Shown here: piece after piece, positions 44,657 through 53,592 of the stretch
Layout: every line of letters begins with the position of its first letter
Numbering within the stretch: the first letter of the stretch is position 1
Assembly: GCA_026398875.1 (NCBI GenBank)
Contig: JAPLSB010000019.1
Location: 434,001-498,000 of the forward strand
Direction: 5' to 3'
Origin: Gammaproteobacteria bacterium
GTDB lineage: Bacteria > Pseudomonadota > Gammaproteobacteria > Nevskiales > Nevskiaceae
DNA: 64,000 nucleotides
Translations under genes and position numbers: made by a program
The notes under the pieces: model-generated
The model's database searches: none
What the model saw: the letters and a program-made list of their open reading frames with translations, nothing else
Told to the model about the DNA's origin: nothing

Positions 44657-45460
44657 ATGAACCCGCTGGTCCTGATCGATCGCGCACCGCCGCTGGTGAC
44701 CATCACCATCAACCGGCCGGCGGTCCGCAACTGCGTCGACCGGCCGACTGCCCACGCGCTGGTGGCGGCGTTCGAAGCCTTCGACCGCGATCCCGAACTG
44801 CGCGTCGCGATCCTCACCGGCGCCGATGGCGCGTTCTGCGCCGGTGCCGATCTGAAGGCGGTCAGCAGCGGCGATCCGGCGCGGATCAATCATGTCGGCG
44901 CCGACGGCAGCGGCCCGCTCGGGCCGTCGCGGATGCGGCTGTCGAAACCGGTGATCGCAGCCGTCGCCGGCCCTGCGGTTGCTGGCGGGCTGGAGCTGGC
45001 GCTGTGGTGCGATCTGCGCATTGCCGACGACACGGCGGTATTCGGCGTGTTCTGCCGGCGCTGGGGCGTGCCGCTGATCGACGGCGGCACGGTGCGGCTG
45101 CCGCGCCTGATCGGCCAGTCGCGAGCGCTGGACATGATCCTGACCGGCCGCGCCGTCGGCGCCGATGAAGCCTTCGCGATCGGGCTGGCCAATCGTCGCG
45201 TGCCGGCCGGTCAGGCGCTGACGGCCGCGACCGCACTGGCGCTGGAACTGAGCGCCTTCCCGCAGGCCTGCCTGCGCAGCGATCGCCAGAGCGCACTCGA
45301 CCAGTGGGCGCTGCCGGAAGCAGAAGCGATCGCCCATGAATTCGCGCTCGGTCACCAGACCATCCTCACCGGCGAGACCCATGCCGGTGCCACCCGTTTT
45401 GCCGATGGCCTGGGTCGCCACGGCCAGTTCAGCAATACCGGCCCGGAGGCCACGAAATGA
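44657..45460 (+). CDS. Enoyl-CoA hydratase/isomerase family (crotonase)
   Basis: A 267-residue crotonase-fold enzyme. The oxyanion-hole segments are GADGAFCAGADLKAV (about 55-69) and AAVAGPAVAGGLELALWCDLRIA (about 98-120). FGVFCRRWGVPLIDGGTVRLPRLIG follows; where E. coli FadB-type hydratases have catalytic Glu residues, this protein has Gly/Pro-Leu-Ile-Asp, so hydratase activity is not certain. Divergent from the PaaX-like gene; its stop overlaps the fatty acid desaturase by ATGA. The reaction is probably in acyl-CoA metabolism linked to that desaturase. Confidence 0.88.
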   Translation: MNPLVLIDRAPPLVTITINRPAVRNCVDRPTAHALVAAFEAFDRDPELRVAILTGADGAFCAGADLKAVSSGDPARINHVGADGSGPLGPSRMRLSKPVIAAVAGPAVAGGLELALWCDLRIADDTAVFGVFCRRWGVPLIDGGTVRLPRLIGQSRALDMILTGRAVGADEAFAIGLANRRVPAGQALTAATALALELSAFPQACLRSDRQSALDQWALPEAEAIAHEFALGHQTILTGETHAGATRFADGLGRHGQFSNTGPEATK

Positions 45461-46416
45461 AGTCGTACACGCTTGATCCCGCACTGCGCGAGCAGCTGAA
45501 AGTGCGCTCCAACGCACGTGGCGCACTGTCGCTGGCCAAGGACTACGGCCTGATGGTCGCCGCCTTCGCGCTGCCGATCGCCTGGCCGCACCCGCTGGCC
45601 TGGCTGATCGCGATCCTGATGCTGTGCGGCGTCCACGTTGGCCTTGCGATCCTGACGCACGAAGCGGCGCACAAGTCGCTGTTCGCGAACAGCAAGATCA
45701 ACGACTGGGTCGGCCAGTACCTGTGCGCGCTGCCGAACTTCAACCACATGCCGATGTACCGCGCCTACCACATGGCCCACCACCGGCTGGCCGGCACCAA
45801 GGACGATCCGGACCGGATCATGGTCGATCGCTATCCGGTGACCCGAGCCCAGCTGCGCCGCAAGCTGCTGCGCGACCTGTCCGGGCAATCGGGCGTGAAG
45901 TTCCTGATCGGCATCGTCGCGATGACGGCCGGCTACTGGAAGTTCCAGCAAAACGGGGTTGTCGAAAAGCTCGCCTACGACCGGCGGCAGCGCTTCAGTG
46001 ACTACGCCCTTCGTTTCGTCGTCAACGGCGGCGCGATATCAATTGCCTGGCAATTCGCGATCTGGGGCGTACTGCAGGCACTGGGTCACGGCGAGCTGTA
46101 CCTGCTGTGGGCGCTGGCCTTCCTGATCCCGTTCCCGCTGACCATGCGCATCCGCGTGCTGGCCGATCACGGCGCGATCCACGATCCGGATTCCACCGAC
46201 CCGTTGCTGCACGCGCGCAGCACGTCAGCCAACTGGATCGAGAAGCTGCTGTTCGCGCCGCATCACGAGCACTACCACCTCGAACATCACCTGATGCCGT
46301 CGTGCCCGCACTGGAACCTGCCGAAGCTGCATGCCGTGCTGGTGCGTGACGGCGTGATTCCGCCGGCCAATCAGGCCAGCGGCATGATCGACGTGCTGCG
46401 CCGCGTGACTCGCTGA
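45457..46416 (+). CDS. Membrane fatty acid desaturase
   Basis: A 319-residue diiron membrane desaturase. The three His boxes are HEAAH (68-72), HMAHH (105-109) and HLEHH (274-278), the last with the QxxHH-like variant. Three or four hydrophobic segments surround them. It could introduce a double bond into acyl-lipids or hydroxylate a hydrophobic substrate. Translation is coupled to the crotonase gene (ATGA). The DNA that follows is the edge of the restriction island. Confidence 0.9.
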   Translation: MKSYTLDPALREQLKVRSNARGALSLAKDYGLMVAAFALPIAWPHPLAWLIAILMLCGVHVGLAILTHEAAHKSLFANSKINDWVGQYLCALPNFNHMPMYRAYHMAHHRLAGTKDDPDRIMVDRYPVTRAQLRRKLLRDLSGQSGVKFLIGIVAMTAGYWKFQQNGVVEKLAYDRRQRFSDYALRFVVNGGAISIAWQFAIWGVLQALGHGELYLLWALAFLIPFPLTMRIRVLADHGAIHDPDSTDPLLHARSTSANWIEKLLFAPHHEHYHLEHHLMPSCPHWNLPKLHAVLVRDGVIPPANQASGMIDVLRRVTR

Positions 46417-46430
46417 CCGGAGGTAGACGC

Positions 46431-46507
46431 AAACAGGGGATCAGGATTTACTTATTGGGGTATTTCATAAACAATTGCCCCGTTTAATCAAATCCATTCC
46501 CCTGTTT
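46431..46507. repeat. Inverted repeat before the fic gene
   Basis: Perfect 10-base arms aaacagggga (46431-46440) and tcccctgttt (46498-46507) flank 57 AT-rich bases just upstream of fic (ATG 46518). They could be an operator for autoregulation or a boundary of the inserted island. The enclosed DNA likely holds the fic promoter, but no convincing -35/-10 pair is picked. Confidence 0.55.
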
Positions 46508-46517
46508 CGACCTCGAT

Positions 46518-47606
46518 ATGCATTCCTTGCAGCCCGGATTTCTGGCGGGTCTGGCCGGCTTCAATGGCGAGCAGCTGAAGCAGATTCGCGCGCTCGGTGA
46601 TGCCCGCGGCCGACAAGCACTGTGGTTTCAGCAGATCCCGGAAACCCTGCGCGGACTGCGTGACACAGCAGTCATCCAGTCCGCAGAGTCTTCGAACCGC
46701 ATGGAAGGCGTGGTCGTGAGAGCGGACCGCCTGGAGCCGCTGATCCTGCAACAGGAAGATCCGCGCAACCGCTCCGAGCAGGAAGTGGCCGGCTACCGCG
46801 ATGCGCTTCAACTGATCCACGAAGCCGCGCGGGACATGCCGGCAACCCCAAATGTGCTGCTGCAACTGCATGGCTACCTGTACCGGTATCAGGCCGATCG
46901 TGGCGGTCATTGGAAAAGCGCACCGAACGACATCATCGAAACCCGTAGCGATGGCCGTCAGCGGGTGAGATTCCGGCCGACACCGCCGCATCTGGTCGAC
47001 AGCCAGATGCACGCGCTCTTCGATGCCTATCGCCTCGCCGCCGATCAGCAATACGAACCCCTGCTGCTGATTCCCCTCACCGTGCTCGATTTCCTTTGCA
47101 TACACCCGTTCCGAGACGGTAACGGACGCATCGGCCGTTTACTTACCTTGCTGCTGCTGTACCGGCATGGCTACGAAATCGGCCGCTACATCAGCCTGGA
47201 ACGGGTGATCGAACAGTCGAAGGAAACCTATTACGAGACGCTTGAAGCCAGCTCGCAGGGCTGGCACGAGGGCGCGCACAACGTCATGCCCTGGCTCAAC
47301 TACTTCTGGGGGATGTTGCTGCGCGCACACCGGGAATTCGAGGAACGGGTGAACGCAGCACGCCCGGTCGGATACGGCGGCAAGTCGGAACAGATCCGTG
47401 CAGCGGTGCTCAAACGTCAGCAGCCGTTCGCACTGTCCGAGATAGAAGCCGAATGCGTCGGCGTCAGCCGCGATCTGGTGCGCCATGTCATGCGGCAGAT
47501 GAAAAGCGAAAACCTGATCAAGCCCACCGGTACCGGCCGCAGCGCCAAATGGCTGCGCATCGAGCCTCCATCGACCGCCAACAAAACTGACCCCGCTCAT
47601 GAATGA
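46518..47606 (+). CDS. Fic family protein (AMP-transferase, class II) with C-terminal winged helix
   Basis: A 362-residue protein. An N-terminal inhibitory helix carries the SxxxE(G/N) motif at residues 59-64 (SNRMEG), the class II arrangement. The Fic active site HPFRDGNGRIGR is at residues 196-207 and complete, so adenylylation is plausible. The C-terminal ~70 residues (ALSEIEAECVGVSRDLVRHVMRQMKSENLI) form a winged helix-turn-helix. The last 8 bases overlap the type III methyltransferase gene, so it is in the RM operon. It may regulate the restriction enzyme or act as a separate toxin. Confidence 0.88.
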   Translation: MHSLQPGFLAGLAGFNGEQLKQIRALGDARGRQALWFQQIPETLRGLRDTAVIQSAESSNRMEGVVVRADRLEPLILQQEDPRNRSEQEVAGYRDALQLIHEAARDMPATPNVLLQLHGYLYRYQADRGGHWKSAPNDIIETRSDGRQRVRFRPTPPHLVDSQMHALFDAYRLAADQQYEPLLLIPLTVLDFLCIHPFRDGNGRIGRLLTLLLLYRHGYEIGRYISLERVIEQSKETYYETLEASSQGWHEGAHNVMPWLNYFWGMLLRAHREFEERVNAARPVGYGGKSEQIRAAVLKRQQPFALSEIEAECVGVSRDLVRHVMRQMKSENLIKPTGTGRSAKWLRIEPPSTANKTDPAHE

Positions 47607-49665
47607 CGAAAGCCGCGATCCGGCACTGGACAGCATCGGTCAAAGCCCGAACCCCGCTGACACGCTGCGTCACGAACTGTTGCGACTGGTGCCATCCGCC
47701 TTCAGCGAAGGCCGCCTTGATGTCGCTGCGCTCAAGCGTGCACTGGGGGAGCATTCGGCCATCGAGACCGGCGAGCGTTACCGGCTCGAATGGGCCGGCA
47801 AGACCAACGCCTACAAGGTGCTGCAAACCCCGACCACCGCCACGCTACGGCCACAGCGCGAACTGTCGGTGAACTTTGACAGCGCCGAGCATGTGTTCAT
47901 TGAAGGCGAGAATCTGGAAGTGTTGAAGGTCTTGCAGAAGTCCTACTTCGGCAAGGTCAAGCTGATCTACATCGACCCGCCATACAACACCGGCAGCGAT
48001 TCCTTCATCTACCCGGATCGCTTCCAAGAAAGCAAGGAAGACTACCTGCGCCGGATCAACGATCTGGACGATGACGGCAGCCTGATGCGTGAAGGCGCGT
48101 TCCGCAAGAACAGCAAGGAGAACGGGCACTATCACTCCAATTGGTTGAGCATGATGCTACCGCGGCTCTATATCGCGAGAAACATGCTCGATGAGGCTGG
48201 GGTGATTCTGGTTTCGATTGACGATCACGAGATCGCTAACCTGAAGCTGCTGATGGATGAAGTTTTCGGTCCCGAAAACTTCATTGCGCAACTGGTGTGG
48301 GAAAAGGGGCGAAAGAACGATGCCCGGCTGTTTTCCGCCGGTCATGAGTACATCCTGGTCTACGCTAAGAACATGACCACGTTGAAAGAAAAGAAAGTCG
48401 TCTGGCGAGAGCCGAAACCTGGAGCCAAGGAAATCATCGAGAAGTGGCGCTCGCTGCGGGAAATCCACGGTGCCGATAACTACGAAGCGCAGCAGGACGC
48501 TTTACGCGATTGGTACAAGTCACTACCCGAGAGCAATCCGTCAAAGAAGCTTTCGAGACACAAATGGATCGACAAGTGGGGGCCATGGCGCGACCGCGAC
48601 ATCTCGTGGCCAGGTGGAGGCGGGCCACGCTACGACGTGATCCACCCGATCACAAAAAAGCCGTGCAAGGTACCGGAACGAGGATGGATCTATTCGTCTT
48701 CAGAAGAAATGCAGAAGAAAATCGACTTAGGACTGGTTGAATTCCGAGCCGATCACACGGATGTCCCCTTCAGTAAGGCGCATCTGTTGCCGGTTCCGGA
48801 AGAACTCACTTACGACGACGAAGCCGAACTCGACGAGGAGAGCGACGATGACGATCAAATTGGCTTACAAGTGCTCGGCAGCGTCATCTACAAGCAATCC
48901 CAAGTGTCGGTGAAGTACCTTCGCAACTTGATGGACGGCAAGCTGTTCAACAATCCGAAAGACCATGAAGTACTCGGACGATTGATCAAGTACTGCTTGG
49001 GTGACGATGAAAATGCAATCGTCGTGGACTTTTTTGCCGGTTCCGCGAGCACTGTTGAAGCCGTCATGAGGCTCAATTACAGCGAGGGCGGACGACGACG
49101 CTGCATCGCGGTGCAGCTACCCGAGCCCTGCGATGAGAAGGCGGCGGCGTTCAAGGCAGGCTACGCGACCATTTCGCAATTGAGCCGCGAGCGTATCCGG
49201 CGCGTCATTGATGTTCTGCAAGCTGAATCCGATCTTCTGGCCCCGGCGCCACCAACATTGGGCATCAAGGCATTCAGCCTCGCCCCCTCCAACTTCAAGC
49301 AATGGCGCGGCGACGGCATCGAAACCGCCGAAGAACTGGCGAAGCAGATCGCGCTGTTCGCCGACACCCAAAAGCCCGGGGCGCAGACCGAGGCCATCCT
49401 GTACGAACTGTTGTTGCGCCATGGCCAGGAACTGACCGCGCCGATCGAGACGCTGGATATCGAAGGACAACGAGTGTTCGCAATCGACGCGCGCCGCATG
49501 TTGTTTGTACTGGAGCGCTTCACCGAAGCGATGACACAGGCGCTGCTGGGCTTCAAGCCGCGCGAAATCGTGGCACTGGAATCGGTGTTTGCCGGCGATG
49601 ATCCGTTACGCACCAATTTCGCCTTGCATTGCCGCGACGCAAAAGTGCGTCTGAGCTGCCTATGA
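47599..49665 (+). CDS. Type III restriction-modification methyltransferase (Mod)
   Basis: A 688-residue beta-class adenine-N6 methyltransferase that recognises the target for the type III complex. The catalytic motif IV is DPPYN at residues 126-130 and the SAM motif is DFFAGSAST (about 476-484), in the order typical of the class. The target-recognition region between them (about residues 200-430) is visibly less GC-rich than neighbouring DNA, consistent with horizontal exchange. The C-terminal ~150 residues bind Res. The fic gene overlaps its start; res follows after 13 bases. Confidence 0.95.
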   Translation: MNDESRDPALDSIGQSPNPADTLRHELLRLVPSAFSEGRLDVAALKRALGEHSAIETGERYRLEWAGKTNAYKVLQTPTTATLRPQRELSVNFDSAEHVFIEGENLEVLKVLQKSYFGKVKLIYIDPPYNTGSDSFIYPDRFQESKEDYLRRINDLDDDGSLMREGAFRKNSKENGHYHSNWLSMMLPRLYIARNMLDEAGVILVSIDDHEIANLKLLMDEVFGPENFIAQLVWEKGRKNDARLFSAGHEYILVYAKNMTTLKEKKVVWREPKPGAKEIIEKWRSLREIHGADNYEAQQDALRDWYKSLPESNPSKKLSRHKWIDKWGPWRDRDISWPGGGGPRYDVIHPITKKPCKVPERGWIYSSSEEMQKKIDLGLVEFRADHTDVPFSKAHLLPVPEELTYDDEAELDEESDDDDQIGLQVLGSVIYKQSQVSVKYLRNLMDGKLFNNPKDHEVLGRLIKYCLGDDENAIVVDFFAGSASTVEAVMRLNYSEGGRRRCIAVQLPEPCDEKAAAFKAGYATISQLSRERIRRVIDVLQAESDLLAPAPPTLGIKAFSLAPSNFKQWRGDGIETAEELAKQIALFADTQKPGAQTEAILYELLLRHGQELTAPIETLDIEGQRVFAIDARRMLFVLERFTEAMTQALLGFKPREIVALESVFAGDDPLRTNFALHCRDAKVRLSCL

Positions 49666-49678
49666 AGCGGACCGCTCG

Positions 49679-52414
49679 ATGAAACTGCAATTCGATGCCG
49701 ACCAGCGCTTCCAGCTTGATGCCATCCAGGCTGCGGTCGATCTGTTCATTGGCCAGCCCCAGGGCAGCGAGTTCGTCGCCTCGCCGTATGAAACCCGCGC
49801 CACCAGCCTGGAGCTCAATGAAACCGGCATCGCCAACCGGCGGGTGATTGCCAACGAGCAATGGCTGGCCAACCTGCGCACGGTTCAGGCCCGCAACGGT
49901 TTGCCACTGTCGGAGCGCTTGCTGGCGCTGCAAGACGACAAGGGGGAGGACATCGGCGGCTTTCCGAACTTTTCGGTGGAGATGGAAACCGGGACCGGAA
50001 AGACCTACGTCTATCTGCGCACGATTCACGAATTGCACCGGGCCTATGGCTTCCGGAAGTTCGTGATCGTGGTGCCATCCGTGGCAATCCGTGAAGGCGT
50101 GATGAAAAGTGTGGAGATCACCCGCGAGCATCTTCGGGCGCTGTACGACTGCCCGCGCGTTGAATGCTCGCTGTACGACGCTGCCAGGGTGACGCAACTG
50201 CGCAATTTCGCGCTGTCCGACGCGCTGCAGATTCTAGTCATCAACATCGATGCCTTTGCCAAGGATTCGGACGAATCCGGCGGCACGCGGCGCAAGGGCA
50301 ATGTCATCAATCAGGTGCGGGAAACCGGCGTCCGGCCGATCCAGTTCATTCAGAATTGCCGGCCGATCGTCATCCTCGACGAGCCGCAGAACCTGGAAAC
50401 CGACAACCGCAAGCAGGCCATCGCCCGCCTGAACCCGCTATGTACCTTGCGCTATTCGGCCACCCATCGCGAGGCCTACAACCTGATCTACAAGCTCGAT
50501 CCGGTGCGCGCCTACGAGCTGGGCCTGGTCAAGCAGATCAGTGTCGATTCGGTGCTGGATGAGACCACGCGTAACCAGGCCTACATCGATGTTGAAGGCT
50601 TTTCCAGCAGCAGCCGTTCGATCTCGGCAAAGGCCAGCATCTGGGTGAATCAGGCCGGTGGGCCGAAGAAGAAACGGGTGACGCTGAAGAACGGCAGTGA
50701 TCTGTTCGTGCTTTCCAACCAGCGCGAGATCTACCGCGACTGTTACATCGTCAATGAGATCGACGCTGCGGAAGGGGTGGTGCGCTTCGCCAACGACGTG
50801 ACGGCGCGAATCGGCATCGCCCACGGTGCACTGACCGAGCGGGTGCTCCGCCTGCAGATCGAAGCCACGATCAAGCGGCATTTTGAAAAGGCGCGAAAGC
50901 TGGAGCCGATGGGCATCAAGGTACTGTCCGTGTTCTTCATTGATCGGGTGTCGAGTTACCGCGTCTATCACCCCGATGGCTCGGTGACGCTGGGGCCATT
51001 CGGCCGCTGGTTCGAGGACATCTACGCGCAGTACCGTGGAAAGGAGGACTTCGAAGGCCTGTATGACTTCGATGCCGAATCGGTGCACAACGGCTATTTC
51101 TCGAAGGACAAGCGTTCGATTTCGCCATTCGGCGAATCAAGTGCCCGTACCGGTGCCGAAGCGGAAACGCAGGCCTTCGAACTGATCATGCGTGACAAGG
51201 AACGGCTGCTGGACCCGGCCGAGCCCCTACGCTTCATCTTCAGCCATTCTGCGCTGCGGGAAGGCTGGGACAACCCGAATGTGTTCCAGATCTGCACGCT
51301 GGCGGAGAGCAGTTCCGAGATCAAGAAGCGTCAGGAAATTGGTCGTGGATTGCGGCTGTGCGTGGATTCGGACGGCAAGCGGGTCTTCGATCGGGCCATC
51401 AATCGGCTGACAGTGATTGCCAACGAGTCCTACGAGGACTTCGCTCAGCAGTTGCAGGCCGAGATGACTGAAGCGGGTGTGGCGTTCAGGAAAGAGATGG
51501 TTCGCAACGAGCGCGATACGGTGAAACTGGCGCTGCGCAAGGGCTATCAGGCTGACGAGCGCTTTCTTGCGTTGTGGGAACGAATCAAGACAAGAACCCG
51601 GTATCGCGTGCAGTACGACGTCAACGCGCTGGTTCGCGATGCCGCGCAAACGCTACGAGAGCAGATGCCGAAGCTCGCGGCACCGAAGCTGGTGTTGACG
51701 CGCGCCGAGTTGAGCATTGCCGAACCTGGCGTGACCGCAACACAGACCAGCTACCGAACCATCGATGTTGACCTGCGTTACTTCATGCCCGATCTTCTGG
51801 CAGATGTGCAGGCACTGACCGGACTGGCGCGCGCAACCATTGCCCGCATCCTTGCCGACAGCGGTCGCCTGCAGGATGCGATCAACAATCCGCAAGCGTT
51901 CGTCGAGCAGGCGGCGGACCTGATCAATGCCTGCAAGCGGGAACTGCTGGTGCAGGGCGTGTCGTATCGACAAATCGGTGGGCTGACCTACGATTGCCGT
52001 CGCTTCGAGGCCGCTGATCTGAGCACTGAGTTTGCATCCAATGTTCACGTCGTCCAGAAACTGGGCAAAACTCTGTTTTCCCATATCGTCATCGATTCGA
52101 ACTCCGCCCCGGAACGACAGTTCGCGGCCGATTGCGAAGCCAATGACGACGTCCTGTTCTACTTGAAGCTTCCGCGCTGGTTCACGATCGAAACGCCAGT
52201 CGGTCCTTACAATCCAGACTGGGCGCTGATGTACCAGAACGACGATCAGCTCTATTTCGTGGCCGAAACCAAGAGCGCAAAGAATGGACGAGTCGATATT
52301 GATCTACTTCGGCCGCTCGAACGGCTGAAGATCAAGTGCGGCGAGAAGCACTTTCGTGAATTTACGGAAGTGAGGTTCAAATCCGTGGGTTCACTGACCG
52401 AACTGCTGAAATGA
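49679..52414 (+). CDS. Type III restriction enzyme, Res subunit
   Basis: A 911-residue ATP-dependent endonuclease. Walker A is METGTGKT (about residues 102-109), the Walker B box is ILDEPQNLE with Asp234, and further helicase motifs include SATHREAYNL and GLRLCVD-type QEIGRGLRL. The C-terminal PD-ExK nuclease is PDW (Pro846-Asp847) with ETK (Glu863, Lys865). With Mod it cleaves DNA ~25-27 bases from unmethylated sites. All catalytic motifs are intact. The short hairpin tcagctgcggagctga follows the stop without a clear T-run. Confidence 0.95.
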   Translation: MKLQFDADQRFQLDAIQAAVDLFIGQPQGSEFVASPYETRATSLELNETGIANRRVIANEQWLANLRTVQARNGLPLSERLLALQDDKGEDIGGFPNFSVEMETGTGKTYVYLRTIHELHRAYGFRKFVIVVPSVAIREGVMKSVEITREHLRALYDCPRVECSLYDAARVTQLRNFALSDALQILVINIDAFAKDSDESGGTRRKGNVINQVRETGVRPIQFIQNCRPIVILDEPQNLETDNRKQAIARLNPLCTLRYSATHREAYNLIYKLDPVRAYELGLVKQISVDSVLDETTRNQAYIDVEGFSSSSRSISAKASIWVNQAGGPKKKRVTLKNGSDLFVLSNQREIYRDCYIVNEIDAAEGVVRFANDVTARIGIAHGALTERVLRLQIEATIKRHFEKARKLEPMGIKVLSVFFIDRVSSYRVYHPDGSVTLGPFGRWFEDIYAQYRGKEDFEGLYDFDAESVHNGYFSKDKRSISPFGESSARTGAEAETQAFELIMRDKERLLDPAEPLRFIFSHSALREGWDNPNVFQICTLAESSSEIKKRQEIGRGLRLCVDSDGKRVFDRAINRLTVIANESYEDFAQQLQAEMTEAGVAFRKEMVRNERDTVKLALRKGYQADERFLALWERIKTRTRYRVQYDVNALVRDAAQTLREQMPKLAAPKLVLTRAELSIAEPGVTATQTSYRTIDVDLRYFMPDLLADVQALTGLARATIARILADSGRLQDAINNPQAFVEQAADLINACKRELLVQGVSYRQIGGLTYDCRRFEAADLSTEFASNVHVVQKLGKTLFSHIVIDSNSAPERQFAADCEANDDVLFYLKLPRWFTIETPVGPYNPDWALMYQNDDQLYFVAETKSAKNGRVDIDLLRPLERLKIKCGEKHFREFTEVRFKSVGSLTELLK

Positions 52415-52464
52415 CGCAATCAGCTGCGGAGCTGACAATGAGTCGGCCACTCCGGCTCGTCGCT

Positions 52465-53310
52465 TCAGACCGCCGCGATCGTGGTCCGGTGCAGCAGCCG
52501 GTGGTGGCCGGCATAACCGCCAGTGGCGGCATGCAGCAGCGAGCGGTTGTCCCAGATCACCAGCATCTGCGGCTGCCAGCGATGGCGGTACTGGAACTCC
52601 GGGCGTGACTGCCACTGGTACAGCTCGAACAGCAGCGGCAGCGCTTCGGCGTCGTCCATGCCATCGATGCCGATGATGTAACCGAAGCAGCCGAAGATGC
52701 CTTCGCGACCGGTTTCCGGGTGCCGGCGGATCAGCGGATGGCGCTGCACCGCTTCGGCATCCTTCGACGGCTTGATCACCATCGACCGGCCCTGACGGTC
52801 CCGCTCGCCATACAGGCCGTCGGGGGCATAGGCCTTCTTCGCCGAATGCAGCGCGATGCGGCCTTCGAGGCGCTGGCGCAACCGGTCCGGCATCGCCTCG
52901 AGTGCTGCGTGCTGGTTGGCGAACAAGGTGTCGCCGCCGACCGGCGGAATGACCATGCCGTAAAGACAGGTGCCGGCCGGTGGCCGCGGCTGGAAGCTCC
53001 AGTCGCTGTGCCAGGTCTCGGCGAACAACGACGAGCGCTCATCGGCGCGGCGTTCGACGGCGATGATGTGGCGGCGACCGGGAATCGGCGCGATGAACGG
53101 GTCTTCGCCGAAGCCGCCGAAGGCCTGCGTGATCCGCTCCAGATCGTCGTCGCCGAGATGCTGATCTGGAAAGGCCAGCACGTGGTGCTGCAGCCAGGCC
53201 GCGCGCAGTGCAGCGATCGTCTCGGAAGCCAGTGGCTGCGACAGATCGACGCCGCTGACCGAGGCGCCGCAGGCTTGTCCGGAACCGCTGATATGAAGTC
53301 GGGTGCTCAT
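52465..53310 (-). CDS. TauD/TfdA family Fe(II)/2-oxoglutarate dioxygenase
   Basis: A 281-residue non-haem iron enzyme. The HxD pair of the facial triad is His101-Ser-Asp103 (ETWHSDWSF) and the distal histidine is His274 in LLHRTTI; an Arg for 2-oxoglutarate lies one residue later. Substrates in the family include taurine, alkyl sulfates and aryloxyalkanoates and cannot be told apart here. ATG 53310 is used; the frame is open for 42 codons farther, without family resemblance. It is alone, and divergent from the M36 protease gene after a 282-base gap with nothing recognisable. Confidence 0.92.
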   Translation of the reverse strand: MSTRLHISGSGQACGASVSGVDLSQPLASETIAALRAAWLQHHVLAFPDQHLGDDDLERITQAFGGFGEDPFIAPIPGRRHIIAVERRADERSSLFAETWHSDWSFQPRPPAGTCLYGMVIPPVGGDTLFANQHAALEAMPDRLRQRLEGRIALHSAKKAYAPDGLYGERDRQGRSMVIKPSKDAEAVQRHPLIRRHPETGREGIFGCFGYIIGIDGMDDAEALPLLFELYQWQSRPEFQYRHRWQPQMLVIWDNRSLLHAATGGYAGHHRLLHRTTIAAV

Positions 53311-53592
53311 GCCGGCAGTCTGCAGCAGACCTTGCCCGGCTGTCTGCCGCTCGGTATCGGCCCGAGCGATCAGCCACCGGATCGTGCAGCGAAGGCCCGA
53401 CCCTGCCCTTCGGAATCGTTTCGAATCGCCCGACATGGGCTATCTCTCCCAGCGGCGGTGACGCGCTGTCGGCGGCAGTTCTGTGAACAGTCGGTTACAT
53501 TTCCTGACGGAAGCCTCAGATGTCGGTTGAAGGCCTGCAAATGGCCTCATTCGTGCTGGGGCGATGACCGTCCAACGACCGGAGACTCACGG

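Noticed and set aside
52720-53592. N-terminal extension of the M36 protease back to 52720
   Set aside because: It overlaps the TauD gene antisense and would bury the signal peptide; ATG 53593 gives a normal secretory N-terminus.
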